Assembly: GCF_003576645.1 (NCBI RefSeq)
Contig: NC_044920.1
Coordinates: 25,568,947-25,632,946 of the forward strand
From: Ipomoea triloba
Lineage: Eukaryota; Streptophyta; Magnoliopsida; Solanales; Convolvulaceae
Length of the DNA stretch: 64,000 nucleotides
Direction of reading: 5' to 3'
The notes below the pieces were generated by a model, which searched no databases, was not told the origin of the DNA, and saw only the letters and a list, made by a program, of their open reading frames with translations. Below, in pieces: positions 36,938 through 49,629 of the stretch. The position numbers were made by a program, and so were the translations under genes. Positions within the stretch are counted from its first letter, which is position 1. Every line of letters starts with the position of its first letter.

Positions 36938-38983
36938 TCAAAAGATTGGCTTTATCAAGCGTGGATAGTCTGAACTCTGAAAAATCAATGCCTTGGACGT
37001 TGCTTCGGCCAAGGACTGTGCTGCTTCTGCCTCCGCTTCTGCTTCCTCAGCTTCCCTTGCTGCCTGCTCAGCATCGGCAATAGCAGCTTCTGCTTCTGCA
37101 ACAGCTTGTGCTGCAGCTGCCGCAGCCTCTTGTGCAGTCATGTTCTTCATCTTCTCTAGCTCAGCGTCAATCTGTGCTTTAGTCAATATTCTCGTTGCAT
37201 TCTTTTCTGGCTTCAGATAATGCATCTGCTTTCCCCCCAGAGGGAATGTAGAGGGCTCCACCTTCACATTAATTGACAATTGCACTCGACTAGGTGGAAT
37301 CCTGTACTGATGCTTCACCTAGCAAAAGCAAGATAGTTATCAAGATCCAATATTGAAAAACCTAATAACTCTGTTTTGCACAGTTAGTCCTAATGCCTCT
37401 TATCTAAGCAAAGAATACTAAAAAGTTCAGAGCACCACTTTTGCCATTGCACTTTGATATGAGCCATGCCAATTTTCAACTCAGCAATCATCCATTCTAA
37501 CCATCTATAGGGAAATCTAAAAGTAGAGGATCCTAAGCAGTTGACTTAAGTGCTACAATGACACAACCTAATTATAATCAAAATAGAGGCCGTCAACATA
37601 AGTAATATCTTACTGCTGGCATGATGAATTATCTCCCTTGATTAATATATTTAAGATTGTTTACCTTTACAAGTCTTCCATTTTCTGTCAACACTTTCAA
37701 ATTTGCTGCCAACAGCCTTTCCAAGTTTGGAGGTGCTGCATAATGCTCCTACAAGTAATAATTCAACAATAACATTTCAAGGTAAACAATATGCCAAAAA
37801 GGCACATGTAAGGGAAGAAATAGAGTAAAATGGAAAATAAGTTCCTTCCAGCTAGAAATTTTATCTGTCTCCATCTATTCACAAAAGATTCATCCAACAA
37901 AATTCCTTAATAAAATGTATTTGTTCCAAAAGACATGTGAAATATCAACATATTGAAATAAAGTGCTGATTAAAAAAAATCAACTATATGAAAAAAGTTA
38001 TCTGTTTGAATGAATGAAAATTATGAAAAGAAAGAGCAACTGCAAAGATATATTGACAAGCATTGTGCGGCAATATTAGTTTCAACATCAGCAGTTGCTC
38101 AAAAGATACCTCAATGTACAGAGAAATTGAACTCCGACTAGACCCACGTGGTTCCTTTAGTTTGACTATGGCCTCCAGTATCAGATCATCCAAGCTACAT
38201 TAAAAAGTTTAAATATTACCATTTCACAAGATTTCAAGAAAAAAGTGATATCTATTTTCATTCCTGAACATCTTCACTAAGATTTGTATATGAACTGTCT
38301 GTAACAATGAATACTGAACAGGAAGTACACAAACCTTGATATTGGTTTCTTAGGATGAACAGCCTGCAGTGTTTCACAAGTGGATACAAGGGGCTTAGCA
38401 TCAATGACTTCCATATCATTCTCAACCACAGGTATTAGAGCCATAGAATTATCTTCATGCTTGGGTGTGGACTGAGTACCTTTATAAACAATCTTACCCC
38501 GCTGCCGAGACCCCCAACCATTTGCCATGACATGAAGATTTCTCCATTTATCCTGCCAAGATCACAAAAGTGCCCATGAAAAGATTTTAAATTAAACCAT
38601 TTAGGTTCAAAATGCCCACTTATACCATGAATAGGGAATTTTGAATCTAGTATCCAACACTCCTGCATTATATAGAGCTTAGGGAGGAACATGCATATAA
38701 CGCTACTTTTGATAGGTTTAGGAGTTGAGCGCATGATTAAGTGGCCAGCAGGTAAGCACTTGGTCACTACACCAAGTCAAGCCTTCTATAAGATCAATAA
38801 AAGAAACAGGGCAAAAGGCTGCATGCTTAATACCTTAAGGTCCACATTAGAGCGAGTGCACAAAACAGCAGCAAACTCAGGATCTTTGAGTATGGTGCTC
38901 CATTTGCCTACTCCATACTTGCTCACACCAGCTTTAAGGGCAGCTTCTTCTTCAGATGTCCATTTCTGCTTTGGGGCACCCAT
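36938..38983 (-). CDS. TRB: Telomere repeat-binding factor (single Myb histone, TRB type)
   Basis: Five exons, minus strand: 38983-38834, 38552-38335, 38194-38110, 37748-37665 and 37318-36938 (305 residues). Introns are GT-AG. The N-terminal Myb/SANT domain (residues 1-60) reads [31 protein letters not shown], and the telobox-contacting VDLKDKWRNL across the exon 1/2 junction. A central linker-histone H1/H5 globular domain spans about residues 120-190 ([20 protein letters not shown]...[12 protein letters not shown]...LVKVKHQYRI). The C terminus is an Ala/Glu-rich coiled coil (about residues 227-290). TRB proteins bind telomeric repeats and promoter teloboxes and recruit Polycomb and PEAT complexes; this is family knowledge. 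A leader intron is likely (acceptor TTTTTAG just upstream of 38998), placing the first leader exon near 39850-40010. Confidence 0.93.
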
Positions 38984-39849
38984 TGATATGTAGATACCCT
39001 TCTAAAAATAATAAATATATTCTACTTAAAAACACCTTCCACAATAAACCAGAATCCAACATTATGCTCACCTACTTGGGGGGAAAAATAGTTATCACTT
39101 TAACTGTAAGATCCTCTCATGCTAAAAGACCACACCATTTTAACAGTCCAAAAACCAAGTATGAAGATAGATTCTATACAAAGATGGAACTAATGAATCA
39201 CTCATTCACTCCCAACAACTCCTGCACTAATCATCTAATCATTAGTACTGCCCAACATAATTTACTTTTTGTTAACATAGGATTGGCACTTGAAGATAAA
39301 GCATCCATATCAAAAGAGTATTGACTGTGTTAACTGCTACCCGCAATTCCGTTAAAAACCTGCAGACTAGATGAATCTCTACACTGTCACACTGCCAAAT
39401 ATTGGTACCATGAGACAGCATTGACAATATTTCTACAATAATTCTGTTCATTCAATCAAAAGGGGGAATTGCAGGAGCTTGAGGAAAATTTGCACAATTC
39501 AGGGAATTTAAGCACTAAAAAGTAGTCCTCCACAGTTTCTCTCTTTTATGTGATTTTTTGGGTCCAATTAACGTTCACTTCTTTCAGCATCTTCTAGTCA
39601 CGGGCTTCAAAAATCAAAATCAATCTCATGAAGAATTCAAGCATTGAACAGGGTTTCAAGTTGTTTAATTTGTAAATAGGCAATAATATTCAGAAATCGA
39701 GTAATTTAGCAATGCATGAAGAGCCACTGAACAAGTACTCACACTAGTATAAAAGAATAGAACAATGAATGGAATCGATATTGAATTTCAAGCTAAAAGT
39801 AGCTGAATTTGCACACAGATGATTTCTGCAAATTACTATACCAGAAAAA

Positions 39850-40010
39850 GGGTGGCGCAGAATACGTAAACGAACGGTTGAGTTTAGCACATAACGCTTT
39901 TGAAGGAAGAGCAAGTAAGAACACGATGAACGATTGAAACCCTAGAAACGATCACGAAGATGAAATTCTGAAACGGTTCTCCCTTTTAGGTTCTGGGCTC
40001 CAGAGTCCAT
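39850..40010 (-). promoter_or_regulatory. TRB leader exon and promoter with telobox
   Basis: AAACCCTA occurs at 39937-39944 on the plus strand, in the predicted non-coding leader exon or proximal promoter of the TRB gene. A plausible leader donor (CTG|GTATAG on the gene strand) lies at about 39841-39846. Because TRB proteins bind this motif, self-regulation is possible; this is inference. Confidence 0.45.
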
Positions 40011-40119
40011 AGTATCAGTGAATCCTTTTTTCCTCATTTGGGGTAAGTGGAACGGCCAGAGGACAGTATCGTAAATATTGCTTCAGAAATTTATGGAAAT
40101 ATATTTCGTGGATTCGTGG

Positions 40120-40728
40120 CTTTAATTAAAAATTAAAAAAAAAAAAAAAAAACCCATACCTTTTACCTCCGAAATTTCACTTTTAAATTTTAATCTTTGT
40201 AAATTAAAATACACAAATTTAACTCCTTTTCTAATCAATGTATTAGCATTATAGATATTTTTGACTTTTTCTTGTGTCATATATAAAGAGATTAGCTTGT
40301 AATGGTGAGCATGACCCTATTTTACTTATGAAGCCTCCCAGCCATGATCTCATTGAGTCCCTCGCAATGCCCCACAGCTTGCAGTTGTTTGTAGCGAGAT
40401 TTATAGCCCTGTTAAAATTGATCTTGACTACGTCCTCTTCTGGTTTCTCCCAATTATACATACCCCAAGTTCCACCAGTAGATGTACCTTGATGGGTTTT
40501 CGATCTGGCAAATGCTGCATTAACCTCTTTGACTTGCGTGTGAAGCCACTGAATCTTCGACTGAAGTGGTTGGATTGAGTTGCTGAATACTAGCTCATTT
40601 CTCCATTTCCAAATCCACCACAGTGTGCATAATATACTCAGAGCTTGCCAACACGAGATAAGATCATTGACTGATGAGCTTAATACCCAGAGAATCAAAT
40701 AAAGCTGCAGAGCGTATGGCGAAGACAT
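40120..40728 (-). pseudogene. Retroelement remnant: zf-RVT / RNase H-like N-terminal part
   Basis: The minus-strand frame 40728-40249 reads WWIWKWRNELVF (a zf-RVT/RNase H linker pattern), then WEKPEEDVVKINFNRAINLA...WGIARDSMRSWLGGFISKIGS. This matches the start of plant LINE-type RVT_3 RNase H domains (W-x-P-P...KxNxDGA...GGxxRDxxGxWxxGF), with the usual Asp of NxDGA replaced (NFNRA). No reverse transcriptase is present and the frame stops early, so it is a decayed fragment. An A tract at 40135-40153 borders it. Confidence 0.6.
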
Positions 40729-40940
40729 TTACAGAGTTTCCCAAAGGGATGCACGTTAAAACTAACCCTCCAGATGAACTAGTTCCCTTGCTTGAAAGTG
40801 ATAAAGAAGGTTATCCTTCATGGCGTTTTATGTACAACATTAGTAGGCTGTATATACATTACGGGTTCCCCCCTTCCAAGTTTTCGACCTCCCATAGGCT
40901 AACTAAGATGGTAGGCTTTCAACCTGGTTCTCACTCGTGA
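40674..40940 (+). pseudogene. Retroelement remnant: RNase H-like C-terminal part, inverted
   Basis: The plus-strand frame contains IPRESNKAAERMAKTFTEFP, which fits the end of RVT_3 RNase H domains (REANRxADxLAK), followed by PPDELVPLLESDKEG. It lies head to head with the N-terminal-type fragment at 40249-40728 on the other strand, overlapping it by about 50 bp. An inversion or nested insertion has split one original domain. Confidence 0.5.
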
Positions 40941-41522
40941 GACATCACCGCTGATTGTATCCATGATTTACTTCCTATTTCAATTTAATACAATTGTTAG
41001 TTTTTTGGCTTTCGAAAAAATTTTAAACAATTTTTATTATTCATAATGTTACATTTTTAATCCCTAATATTATATAATTGTAAAATTTTATTAGCATATA
41101 AAGTTATTTTTTATTATTTATAACCAATATTTACTATTAAAAATGACATTCACATAGAGATAATAAAACTTTAATAATAAATATTGATTCTATATACCAA
41201 AAAATAGCATCAGTAATGAATTTTGATAATATATAATATTAATATTTGAAAGTGCAATATAATAAATAATCAATAAATTAAATCTCTTAAAATCAATTAA
41301 TATGAACTAACTTTTTAAAATAAAATAATTTTATGTCAAAAGTGTTGTTTTCTTAAATTTCTCAAAAAAGGTTGGTGCACGTAAGCACGCTCTTTAATTA
41401 AATTTTCAATGACTAATTTACCCTTCCAGAATGTATGATTCCCGTCTCTATTTTGTCGTCGTCGGAGAAAAAAGAGAGATTGATTAATTTCTGCTTAGCG
41501 ACTGTTCTCGCGTCAGCGAAAA
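40941..41522. other. AT-rich promoter side of NDUFS4
   Basis: AT-rich spacer with no gene. The last 80 bp before the ATG at 41523 are GC-richer and likely contain the NDUFS4 leader. Confidence 0.4.
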
Positions 41523-43822
41523 ATGGCGAGTAGCACTCTGCAACGATTAGCTAGGCGTTCGCACCAGGCTTATGGATTCTCGGTGACGTCGCTATCGAGA
41601 GCATTCTCTGCTTCTTCCTCGGACGCGTTGGTGGAGATCCAGCGCGGAGAGGTCGGTATGGTTTCCGGTATTCCCCAAGAGCATCTCCGCAGGAAGGTAT
41701 GCAGCTTCGATCTCCTTTTTATGCGATGCTTCTTGTTTCTGTTCGATTTTGATTTGTGAGCTGGATATCTAGCTGCAATTAGGTTTTCTGATGTCTTTAA
41801 AATCGCATCGTTATTTGTTATAATTAAAAATTCGCGTCTTTTTTGATTCTAATGTAGAACATATTAATCAGTAATTCGATTTAGCCTCGAATTTTGGTAT
41901 CTTGTTTGATAAATTCTATACTTTGGAACTAAACCTGTTTCATCAGCTCTATAGCCAGTTCTATGCTGTCCTTGGCTAAAGGATTAAGAATTATAGTGCT
42001 TCATGTGTCGCATTTTGTGTGCTCTTTTCATGCTCTATTTCTCCTCAGGGAATAGGCTGTTTGTAATCTTTTGCGATGAACAATCATAAAATAGCCTACT
42101 CTTAATTTTTTCTCAGTTTTGGTGACATACTGTTGTATACCATACTATCTTGGAAGTTGCTTTTAGTAGTTATTTCCATGGGAAACAACCGTTCAAAACA
42201 TCAAATGCTAGAGTAATATTCAACATATATGGCTGTTTGCATGATTATGGGTAGTATGGCTTTTTATTTTATCAATGATATGTTGCAGGTTCTTATTTAC
42301 TCACCTGCTCGTACAGCTAGTCAGCAAGGATCTGGAAAAGTTGGAAGATGGAAAATAAATTTTTTGTCAACACAGAAGTAATGCCTTGTTTTCTTCTTTC
42401 TGTACTTCTTTACTAGTATTGTCCTATTTTAGTTGTTGATTATGGCCTATGGCAGCATCAATTTTTGGCTTCTGAATGTCTATAAAAACTGCTTTCTATG
42501 TGTAGATGGGAAAATCCACTGATGGGCTGGACATCCACAGGGGACCCATATGCGAATGTTGGTGATGCTGCACTTACTTTTGACAGTGAAGAAGCTGCAA
42601 AATCATTTGCTGAAAGACATGGCTGGGAGTATACGGTACTAAATGTGGTTTCTTTATACCTCAGTAGTTCTGTATTTCTGCTTGTCTCTTTTTATTGATC
42701 ATTTTGTGTGCTTCTTACAATCCTCACACAATTATAAACTAGTGAGAAATCATAAGCCATGATAAATGCTAATATAGTCTTTACTTCTCCATCCATACCT
42801 TCAAGTCATAGCCTCCATGCCCATTTAAACTCCTCCAAGTATAATATTCTCACTCAATAGGTATTTCCTGAACAAACTCATAAAAATCATCACTAGGCAG
42901 TCTTTTTTTTGAGTACTACTGACTCTATTACAATGTAGTATCTTTTCTGTTCATAACTACTTTCTCAGCCTACTGAAGCAGAAAGAGTCAACATCGCCTC
43001 CAGTGAGGCTCGAACCCACCCCCGTCCATATGGGGGTGCAACCGGGTGCCACTAGACCACAAGGTCATTGGCTCACAAGGCAGTCTTAATTTCATAGCAA
43101 TTCAACTTGATATCAACTCAAAACTGTCTAAGACCTCATCAAAGTCCAAACTCATAATAATCATCACAGACCTCATAACTAACTTGATAGCTGCCATCCT
43201 ATCTCCAATCCTCTTAACATCCCTGGCTTTGTCCTTTAGTGACTTGATTTGCCTTCTGCCACACTCCATAATTGAACTCCACCCGGACTAGCTTCTATGC
43301 CTGCAAGCATCCATTGCGTGAGAACCCTTGTTCTTGTTTGTTGGACCTAAAGACCTCATTGCACACAACTGTCCGTAGTGTAGGAACCTCCGCCAACTTT
43401 TCATTTTGCTTGAATGTTGATAAGATTCTATGCACACAAAATTAGTATGAGTTGCTTATCAGTTTCACCATTTTCCCTTCTCTTTTTACTCTTTCTGAAT
43501 GAGATCCTCCTTTTGGCCATGTTGGTACTTGATAGCATTAGTTATGTATTTGATGTTAACAAACTCTTTTCTTGATCTGTTGAGTAAAGAATTTGCTGTT
43601 TTGATAGTAATTCTGTTTCTGTATCTTCTGACCTACAGGTGAAGAAGCCTCACACACCATTGTTAAAGGTTTGAAAGTGTCTCCTGTCAATGTTCATGCA
43701 TTTTGTAGAAAAATTTTCATATGGTGATTCCTCTAATAATTCATTTTATATTTTGTTTTCTGCAGATCAAATCCTATGCTGACAATTTCAAGTGGAAGGG
43801 CCCTCCTAAAACAGAAGGATGA
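41523..43822 (+). CDS. NDUFS4: NADH dehydrogenase (complex I) 18-kDa subunit NDUFS4
   Basis: Five exons: 41523-41696, 42289-42377, 42506-42635, 43639-43668 and 43766-43822 (480 nt, 159 residues). The N terminus [19 protein letters not shown]...RAFSASS is a typical mitochondrial presequence rich in Arg/Ser without acids. The mature part has the family core [40 protein letters not shown] and [19 protein letters not shown], ending [22 protein letters not shown]4 is an accessory subunit of the complex I matrix arm; loss in Arabidopsis (FRO1) impairs cold-responsive gene expression. Exon 4 has only 30 nt. Intron 3 carries a complete SINE (42905-43077). The frame is intact. Confidence 0.95.
42895..43087 (-). 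mobile_element. tRNA-derived SINE with 10-bp target duplication
   Basis: A 173-bp element (42905-43077) in NDUFS4 intron 3, inserted in reverse. On its own strand it has a box A-like TGGTCTAGTGG (43049-43059), a perfect box B GGGTTCGAGCC (43007-43017), a 3' part ...GAGAAAGTAGTTATGAACAG... and a short A tail (T run at 42905-42910). AGGCAGTCTT flanks it at 42895-42904 and 43078-43087. This is the hallmark of a tRNA-derived retroposon mobilised by LINE machinery. Confidence 0.88.
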
Positions 43823-44723
43823 ACTATTTCTATTCTTCCTCTCTTGAGGTTCTAACCCTTTGGGTCCATAAACTACTACAGACATTGGATACTGTTTGTT
43901 TACCTTTTGAAGTCTCAATGCATTATCCTCAGGACTCAACCCAAGATTCTGTTAATAAATCGAACGAGTCTTTTGAATATATTCCTTTGGGATTTATGTA
44001 TCAATCCGCAGAAGATTTTGCTATTGGTTGAACACATCAACATAATGTTTTAAAGGGGAGTTTGTCAACTCTTTTTGTGCCCTTTAGACTGTGATTACTT
44101 TTCTCTGTTTTTCTTTCTTCAATTTTTCAATTCAAATGAGAAACTTTCTGACTAATAAACACATTCTTAAATTCTGCAATATCTATTATTGGTTAATTAT
44201 TCTGAATTGTATATGTTTCTAAAACCTTTGATTTACAGACAAGTCTATAGTTGCTACCCAATGCATTTTGGGCAAAGCTTGCTTAATAACTCTAACCAAT
44301 AAAGGACTATAGGGGTAAACTAACTACAGTTACTTATAGCTGATTAACTCACTCAAATCAAGAAAGTTAATTTTTACAAAAAGTTAAATCTATAACTTGT
44401 AATTAACAAATCAAGTGTCAACTTGGTTGAGCATTGCCTACCTAGACCTATGTGAATCTGTTCAGGACAAAATCAAAGGGATAATAAACCAATAGCAGTT
44501 AATTAGGACACAAAATATCACAATTGTTTCATATCCAAACATATTATTTGGCATGTCATGAATTTTTATGACATGCCCAACCTCTGCATTTTGGCGTCTT
44601 GTGTTCTATCTCCTTGCACACTACCTCTTCTTAATTCAGCTTCTCAGTTACAGAGACACTGCTACAAGCTTTAGCTACACAGTACAGCCAATTATGTGGG
44701 CATAACAATCCTCTCTTTTGCTC

Positions 44724-47700
44724 TTACGCAATAACACTACCAAAGCGAATACCGCTCCTATCAGGTTGCAGCTTCTTCATGTAATATTTTGATCCACGTG
44801 AAAGGTTGATTTTTTTCCTTCTCTCCACTGGTATCTGATCAATGGAACATTCTGAAAAGCCACGCCTTATAAACCTGTCAAAGAGACAAGTACATTAGCA
44901 AATAAACGTCTCGTTGGTGCAAGTTGTCGATTCTAAATATGCCATGGTTATGTGCTTGTTTAACCCAATGGTGCATTGGTGATTATCTACTTCAAACAAA
45001 AACCAAAAGTTAGGTTGAACGGTAACAGGAGAAAAAACCTTTAGAAGCTAGATAAAAGACTAAAAACCTCCGTTTTTCTTTTTTTCAAGAAGCTCTAGTT
45101 GAGCGAAACAAACACTAAAAAGGGAAAAAGAAGAAATATGTGAACATGTTGCAACTACAATGACCCTACGGTTGAACTTGCTATATTTTATTGTGTTTAG
45201 ATGGTGGGTAGTACATTAGGGAAAAGAAAATGGGATAAGATGAGAGGGAGAAAAAAAATGGAGATAAAGGAAAAACAAGAAGAAAATTTGTGTTTTGATA
45301 AGAAAAAAGTAAAGGAGAGGACTGAAAAATTGGGGTGGTGCATGTGTTGGGAAATAGAAAAGCTAGGTTCAATGTATAGTGTTGAGAAAGGGGAGCACAT
45401 TTCTACAATTTTTGTTAGGAGAGAGGGTTTTTTTCTCCCCTCATTTACAAAATACTGAAAAGGAGAATAAAATATTCTGTTGCAATTTCTTTCCTTTACA
45501 TTTGCATTCCTCCCATTTTCCACACATCCAAACATAGCATTAGTGTTAGGTGATCTATGGTCCCACTAATTCTCTAATACAGATGAATGGATTTGCTGCC
45601 AGGTTGTTAGTTTTCAAAGAAGACAGTAATTTGTATGTGAGATGCTATTAGACAGAGGTGTTGGAAACCATACCAATCTGCTGTTCGAGTTGTAAGGAGA
45701 AAAAGCTTTTGAATCCCATGAGAAGATGCCTTCTTTTCAATGTAATCTGCATATATTCAATATATAAAGCCAGCGGTTACAGTCTACACAGTCGCAATCC
45801 ATCATTATCATCTCTCTAACATTGACTTATTGAGTAAGAAGATATCTTGAGTAACATTATTGGTGAAATTTGTCAAGAAGGATGCCAGTAATTTGTTTTG
45901 AAGTTGGAATTACAAGAAGGCCCTTCACTGAATGACTAATTGACCACAATAGTTGAACCATGGTTCACATGCATCCAGTACTTTGAGGCTTGAAGGGTTT
46001 TGACATGAAAGAACTACAGAGTATCTTTTATACATACCAAGTAATTTGTCTCCTTGTCCTTGACCTCGACAATCAGGAGAAACAGCAATAGAAGCAACCT
46101 CTCCACATTTTTCTTTGAAGTATGGAAAGAGAGCAGCACAAGCTATAATTTGACCCTCTCTTTCCACAACAATGAATGAATCCAAGGCCTCAAGAAGCTG
46201 GAATTAAATAACACAAATAAAAACACTTTTTTAAAGGGATTATAAGAGAAGAAATTAACCAAATGAACAAAACTTAAATGACAACTAAACGAAGTACCAG
46301 TAGCAAGCACCTAAGAATTACCTCTTCCTCAGTCCTCCTGATCAATGTTCCAAACTCTTCTAAAGGTTGCAATATTTGTTTTATTCCAGGAATATCGGTT
46401 GCCCTTGCCATTCGTGTTCCTTCATAAAGGTCACTAACAAAAACATCCATAGCTTAAAATTAGCTGGACAAAATATACAAATGATCTCAAAAGCACACCT
46501 TACTTATGCTCTAAAGTATGAAGTACTAATGTGAACATCAATCTGGCTATAGATAATATTTTATTTAAATTCTCATGAATTTCAGTAACCAAATATGCAT
46601 ATAGATATAGAAAGACCGGTTGCTGTCTGCTAAATTTGGGAATTCAAATATGAAAACTAAGGAACAACATAGAAGCATTTCAGCACATGATTTCATCAAA
46701 TGGCTCCATACCTAGCCACCATCGTACCAACTCCATCTCTTTGGAACAACTCCTTCAATAAAACACCACCAATGGTGCCATCTAATAGATGAACTCTTTG
46801 AACACCTCCCTAAAGAAAAATCAAGATAACAAGATCATAAAGGTTTTAACCTGGTAGCATTCATTCTAACAACTAAGGTCACAATGCACTCACTATGGAT
46901 AGGCAAACACATTTAACATGGTAAGTTTTAATGCAACATATTTTGGTCAAAGAAAATATGTCACAACTAAGCAATTGCAAGAATATTAAAACTAGTAGGA
47001 AAATTTTTGTTATGAATTTGCAAATTTTGGTGTTCTTTTGGACCCTGAGGGTGGGAGAAGGAAAGTAGTGGCTCACTCTGCAAACAAAAGCTGCAGCAGC
47101 TAACTCTGAAAGGTAACCATATAGTCGACTTAGCCTCTCTTGTCCTCCAATAGCAAAACCTTGTTCACCAGACCAAAGTCCATTCCCATTGTCAAAGCCA
47201 ACACCATTTTGGAATGTGGCATTATATCTATGGCTAAATCCATTCCCATTTTGAGAAAGCACTGATCCATTTGAAGCTTTATAGCCTAAAGAAGATAGTT
47301 CTTCATGACTGACAGCTTTCACGTAAGTTGCCGCCGTTTCACTTTGTTCAGCTCTTTTACGAACCAGCATGTCAGCATCCTGAAGAGTTAAGAAACGAAT
47401 TAGACGCCCAGATTCATCTAAAATTGGGCCGTCGATAATGCAAATTAGTTTCTCTGCACCAAGGGCCACGGCACAGGCTGTAGCAACTTCATATGTGCTG
47501 CAATGTAGTATACAAAACAGCATTAGATCATGCAAATAAATACCATATAGTAACTAGCCAAGATGAAAAAATTATAGTTTTTGTTGCTAAATTATCACAC
47601 ATTTACTGTATGTGTGTGTGTATATACACACACACACACACACTTTGCATCAAATTTGTATCAGAGAATGCATGCTGCAAATACAAACTCACTTTGAAAC

Positions 47701-49629
47701 TTGTCAAGTCTCACAAAAGATCAAAACATGGTTAAGAAAATAAAAGGAGTCTGTGTACCCACAAACAACTTGCTATAGCTGTGATAACCATGTTGTGGAA
47801 TGTGGATTGACCTTTGAGATTCATTCTACTTGGTTCTTTCTTTGCTTAAAGAAATATTAATCATGTTTCATGGCCTCAAAAAGCAATACTAAAGCTGGTA
47901 GTTAATGCTACTAACTGAATTATTTGTAACAGCCAGTACTTATCTGGCTTCAGGCATCAGTTGTTGACACTAACTGAAGTAAAACTGAAGCAGACAAGTT
48001 CATGCAAAGTGACAACAAAGATACCTATTAAAAGCCTATAGCCATATAGCATACTTGCAATTTAATACTTGTCCAGAACTCGAATAACCAAGATTGCTAA
48101 TTAACACAATGCAGTCTTGATCAAGCCTCTCACGTATTCGAGAGACATCAATCTTCTTCACTTCACCAGTAGACCCATAATCAATTCCCTCAACAACTCC
48201 CCTTCTCTGCCAAAAAGCATAATAAAAGACATGAGTTAACTATCATAGAGTATATTGAAAAGGGCATAAAGTTGAAAATTATTAGTTGATTTGATGAAGT
48301 AATTAATGGTATAAAGCTAAGAAACACACAAAAATGCACTGAAATGCATGAACTGAATATGAAGTTCACACCTTAGCTGCTAGAAAATTGCCGCTGGTGA
48401 CACTGACACCATCATACCAGCGACTATTGTCTCCATGTCGACGGACACCACTCAAGGAAGGTCCAGGTGATAACTTTGCCTCTAACAGTATACGAATTCT
48501 GCCAGCAGCATCCATTGCTGCCTCGAGGGAATCAGCGTCTGTCATTCTGTAGCGACCTACATACTTTGGTTCACTTCCTGCTAGGAAATTCAAAAACTCC
48601 TGAGAATTCTAATTTAAAATGAGGAACAAGACTAAACTGGCACTACATAATGTTTGCAAGAATTGCAATTCTGCTAGCTCCTTAGAGTCCATAAAACCTG
48701 AAGTGACATCACAAAAAGGTTTCCACAATAACACTTAAAATAATCTACCTTTAAGGGAATCTCCCACCCCTCTGCCCCACCAAGAAAAATCACAAGGTAA
48801 GCATCAGGTCAAGTAAATAATGTTGCCCTTGTGGACAGTAATTTAAGAGAAGCAAATAAAAATTTTCATGTTTCCAAGATCAGGACACTGATAGCTGGAG
48901 ATTAGATATGTTAGAAAAACATGAGAGGATAGATGAAGAAAGTGAAAAGATAATGAACTCACCACGCTCAGACAAAAGGCTATCAATCTGCACATGGGTC
49001 CCTGGCACAAGAACGAATTTGATTCCCAAGCCATGAAGGAGAGAAATATCCTGCGTAAACATCCATCTTAATTTGGTAAGGACAAGTTAAAATCAGTTCA
49101 AAAGCAGAGAAGATTGACATACATACTAGCAAAAATCATACATGTCATTGCCGAACAACTGAAACTAACTCAAACAAACACTGTATACTCAAATTATGTA
49201 AGCAATACACATGAAGAGTATGTGTAGAAATGAAAAGAGAACAGAGAAACGTGCCATGAGAAGAGCATCCAAATGAGGACTATCAACAATCTCAGCAGAA
49301 ATGAGCACAACAAAAGTGCTGCCTCGGTGTGCACGAAAATAAGGCCAAGCTTCTCGGAAAAACCTAATAAAAAGCTCATCCTTCAGGGCACTGCTGGCTT
49401 CAATACTCTCACCTGCCGTCTCCCCGAATGCATCGCACTGAGCCGATACATCTTTCGACCTATACCTACTCGAAGACGAAGGATTTGGTGAACGAAATTC
49501 GACTTGTAGCCGTCGCAAATCAAAATAGCTTCGAAATCGAGGAGTCCAAATAGTTGTACTTGTGTGGGAGAAAGTCCGCCGATTCCGGCATAGTGCAGGA
49601 AAGCATGGACTTTGAGACGTAGTGGCCAT
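44724..49629 (-). CDS. NAGS: N-acetylglutamate synthase, chloroplastic
   Basis: Ten exons, minus strand: 49629-49255, 49050-48963, 48577-48372, 48206-48055, 47497-47077, 46809-46712, 46433-46322, 46197-46038, 45746-45674 and 44874-44724 (611 residues). It transfers acetyl from acetyl-CoA to glutamate, the first step of arginine synthesis in plastids. The first 70 residues are Ser/Thr/Arg-rich (plastid transit peptide). The amino-acid-kinase-like domain follows ([72 protein letters not shown]). The C-terminal GNAT domain has [20 protein letters not shown], the acetyl-CoA-binding loop, then [15 protein letters not shown]. The ATG at 49629 has a good context (TCCATGGCC). Exon 1 ends ATG|GCACGT, a GC rather than GT donor. 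A second first exon lies at 50533-50853. A MITE occupies part of intron 9. Confidence 0.93.
45165..45550. mobile_element. MITE-like insertion in NAGS intron 9
   Basis: The left end TGTGTTTAGATGGTGGGTAG pairs imperfectly with the complement of the right end (CACACATCCAAACATAG). The interior is purine-rich on the left and pyrimidine-rich on the right, giving spurious Lys/Glu-rich and Phe/Ser-rich frames. TGTTTGGATG-type ends are common in plant hAT-like MITEs. A target duplication was not resolved. Confidence 0.5.
47601..47643. repeat. (TG)n/(CA)n microsatellite in NAGS intron 4
   Basis: GTATGTGTGTGTGTATATA is followed directly by CACACACACACACACAC, forming a short self-complementary microsatellite. 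Confidence 0.85.

Noticed and set aside
36993..37220. Ala/Ser-rich plus-strand frame
   Set aside because: Antisense of the Ala/Glu coiled-coil region of TRB.
43007..43059. Possible tRNA gene (box A and box B motifs)
   Set aside because: No cloverleaf can be formed, and the motif belongs to a SINE with A tail and target duplication.
45181..45535. Lys/Glu-rich and Phe/Ser-rich frames in NAGS intron 9
   Set aside because: They come from purine- and pyrimidine-rich arms of a MITE-like insertion.
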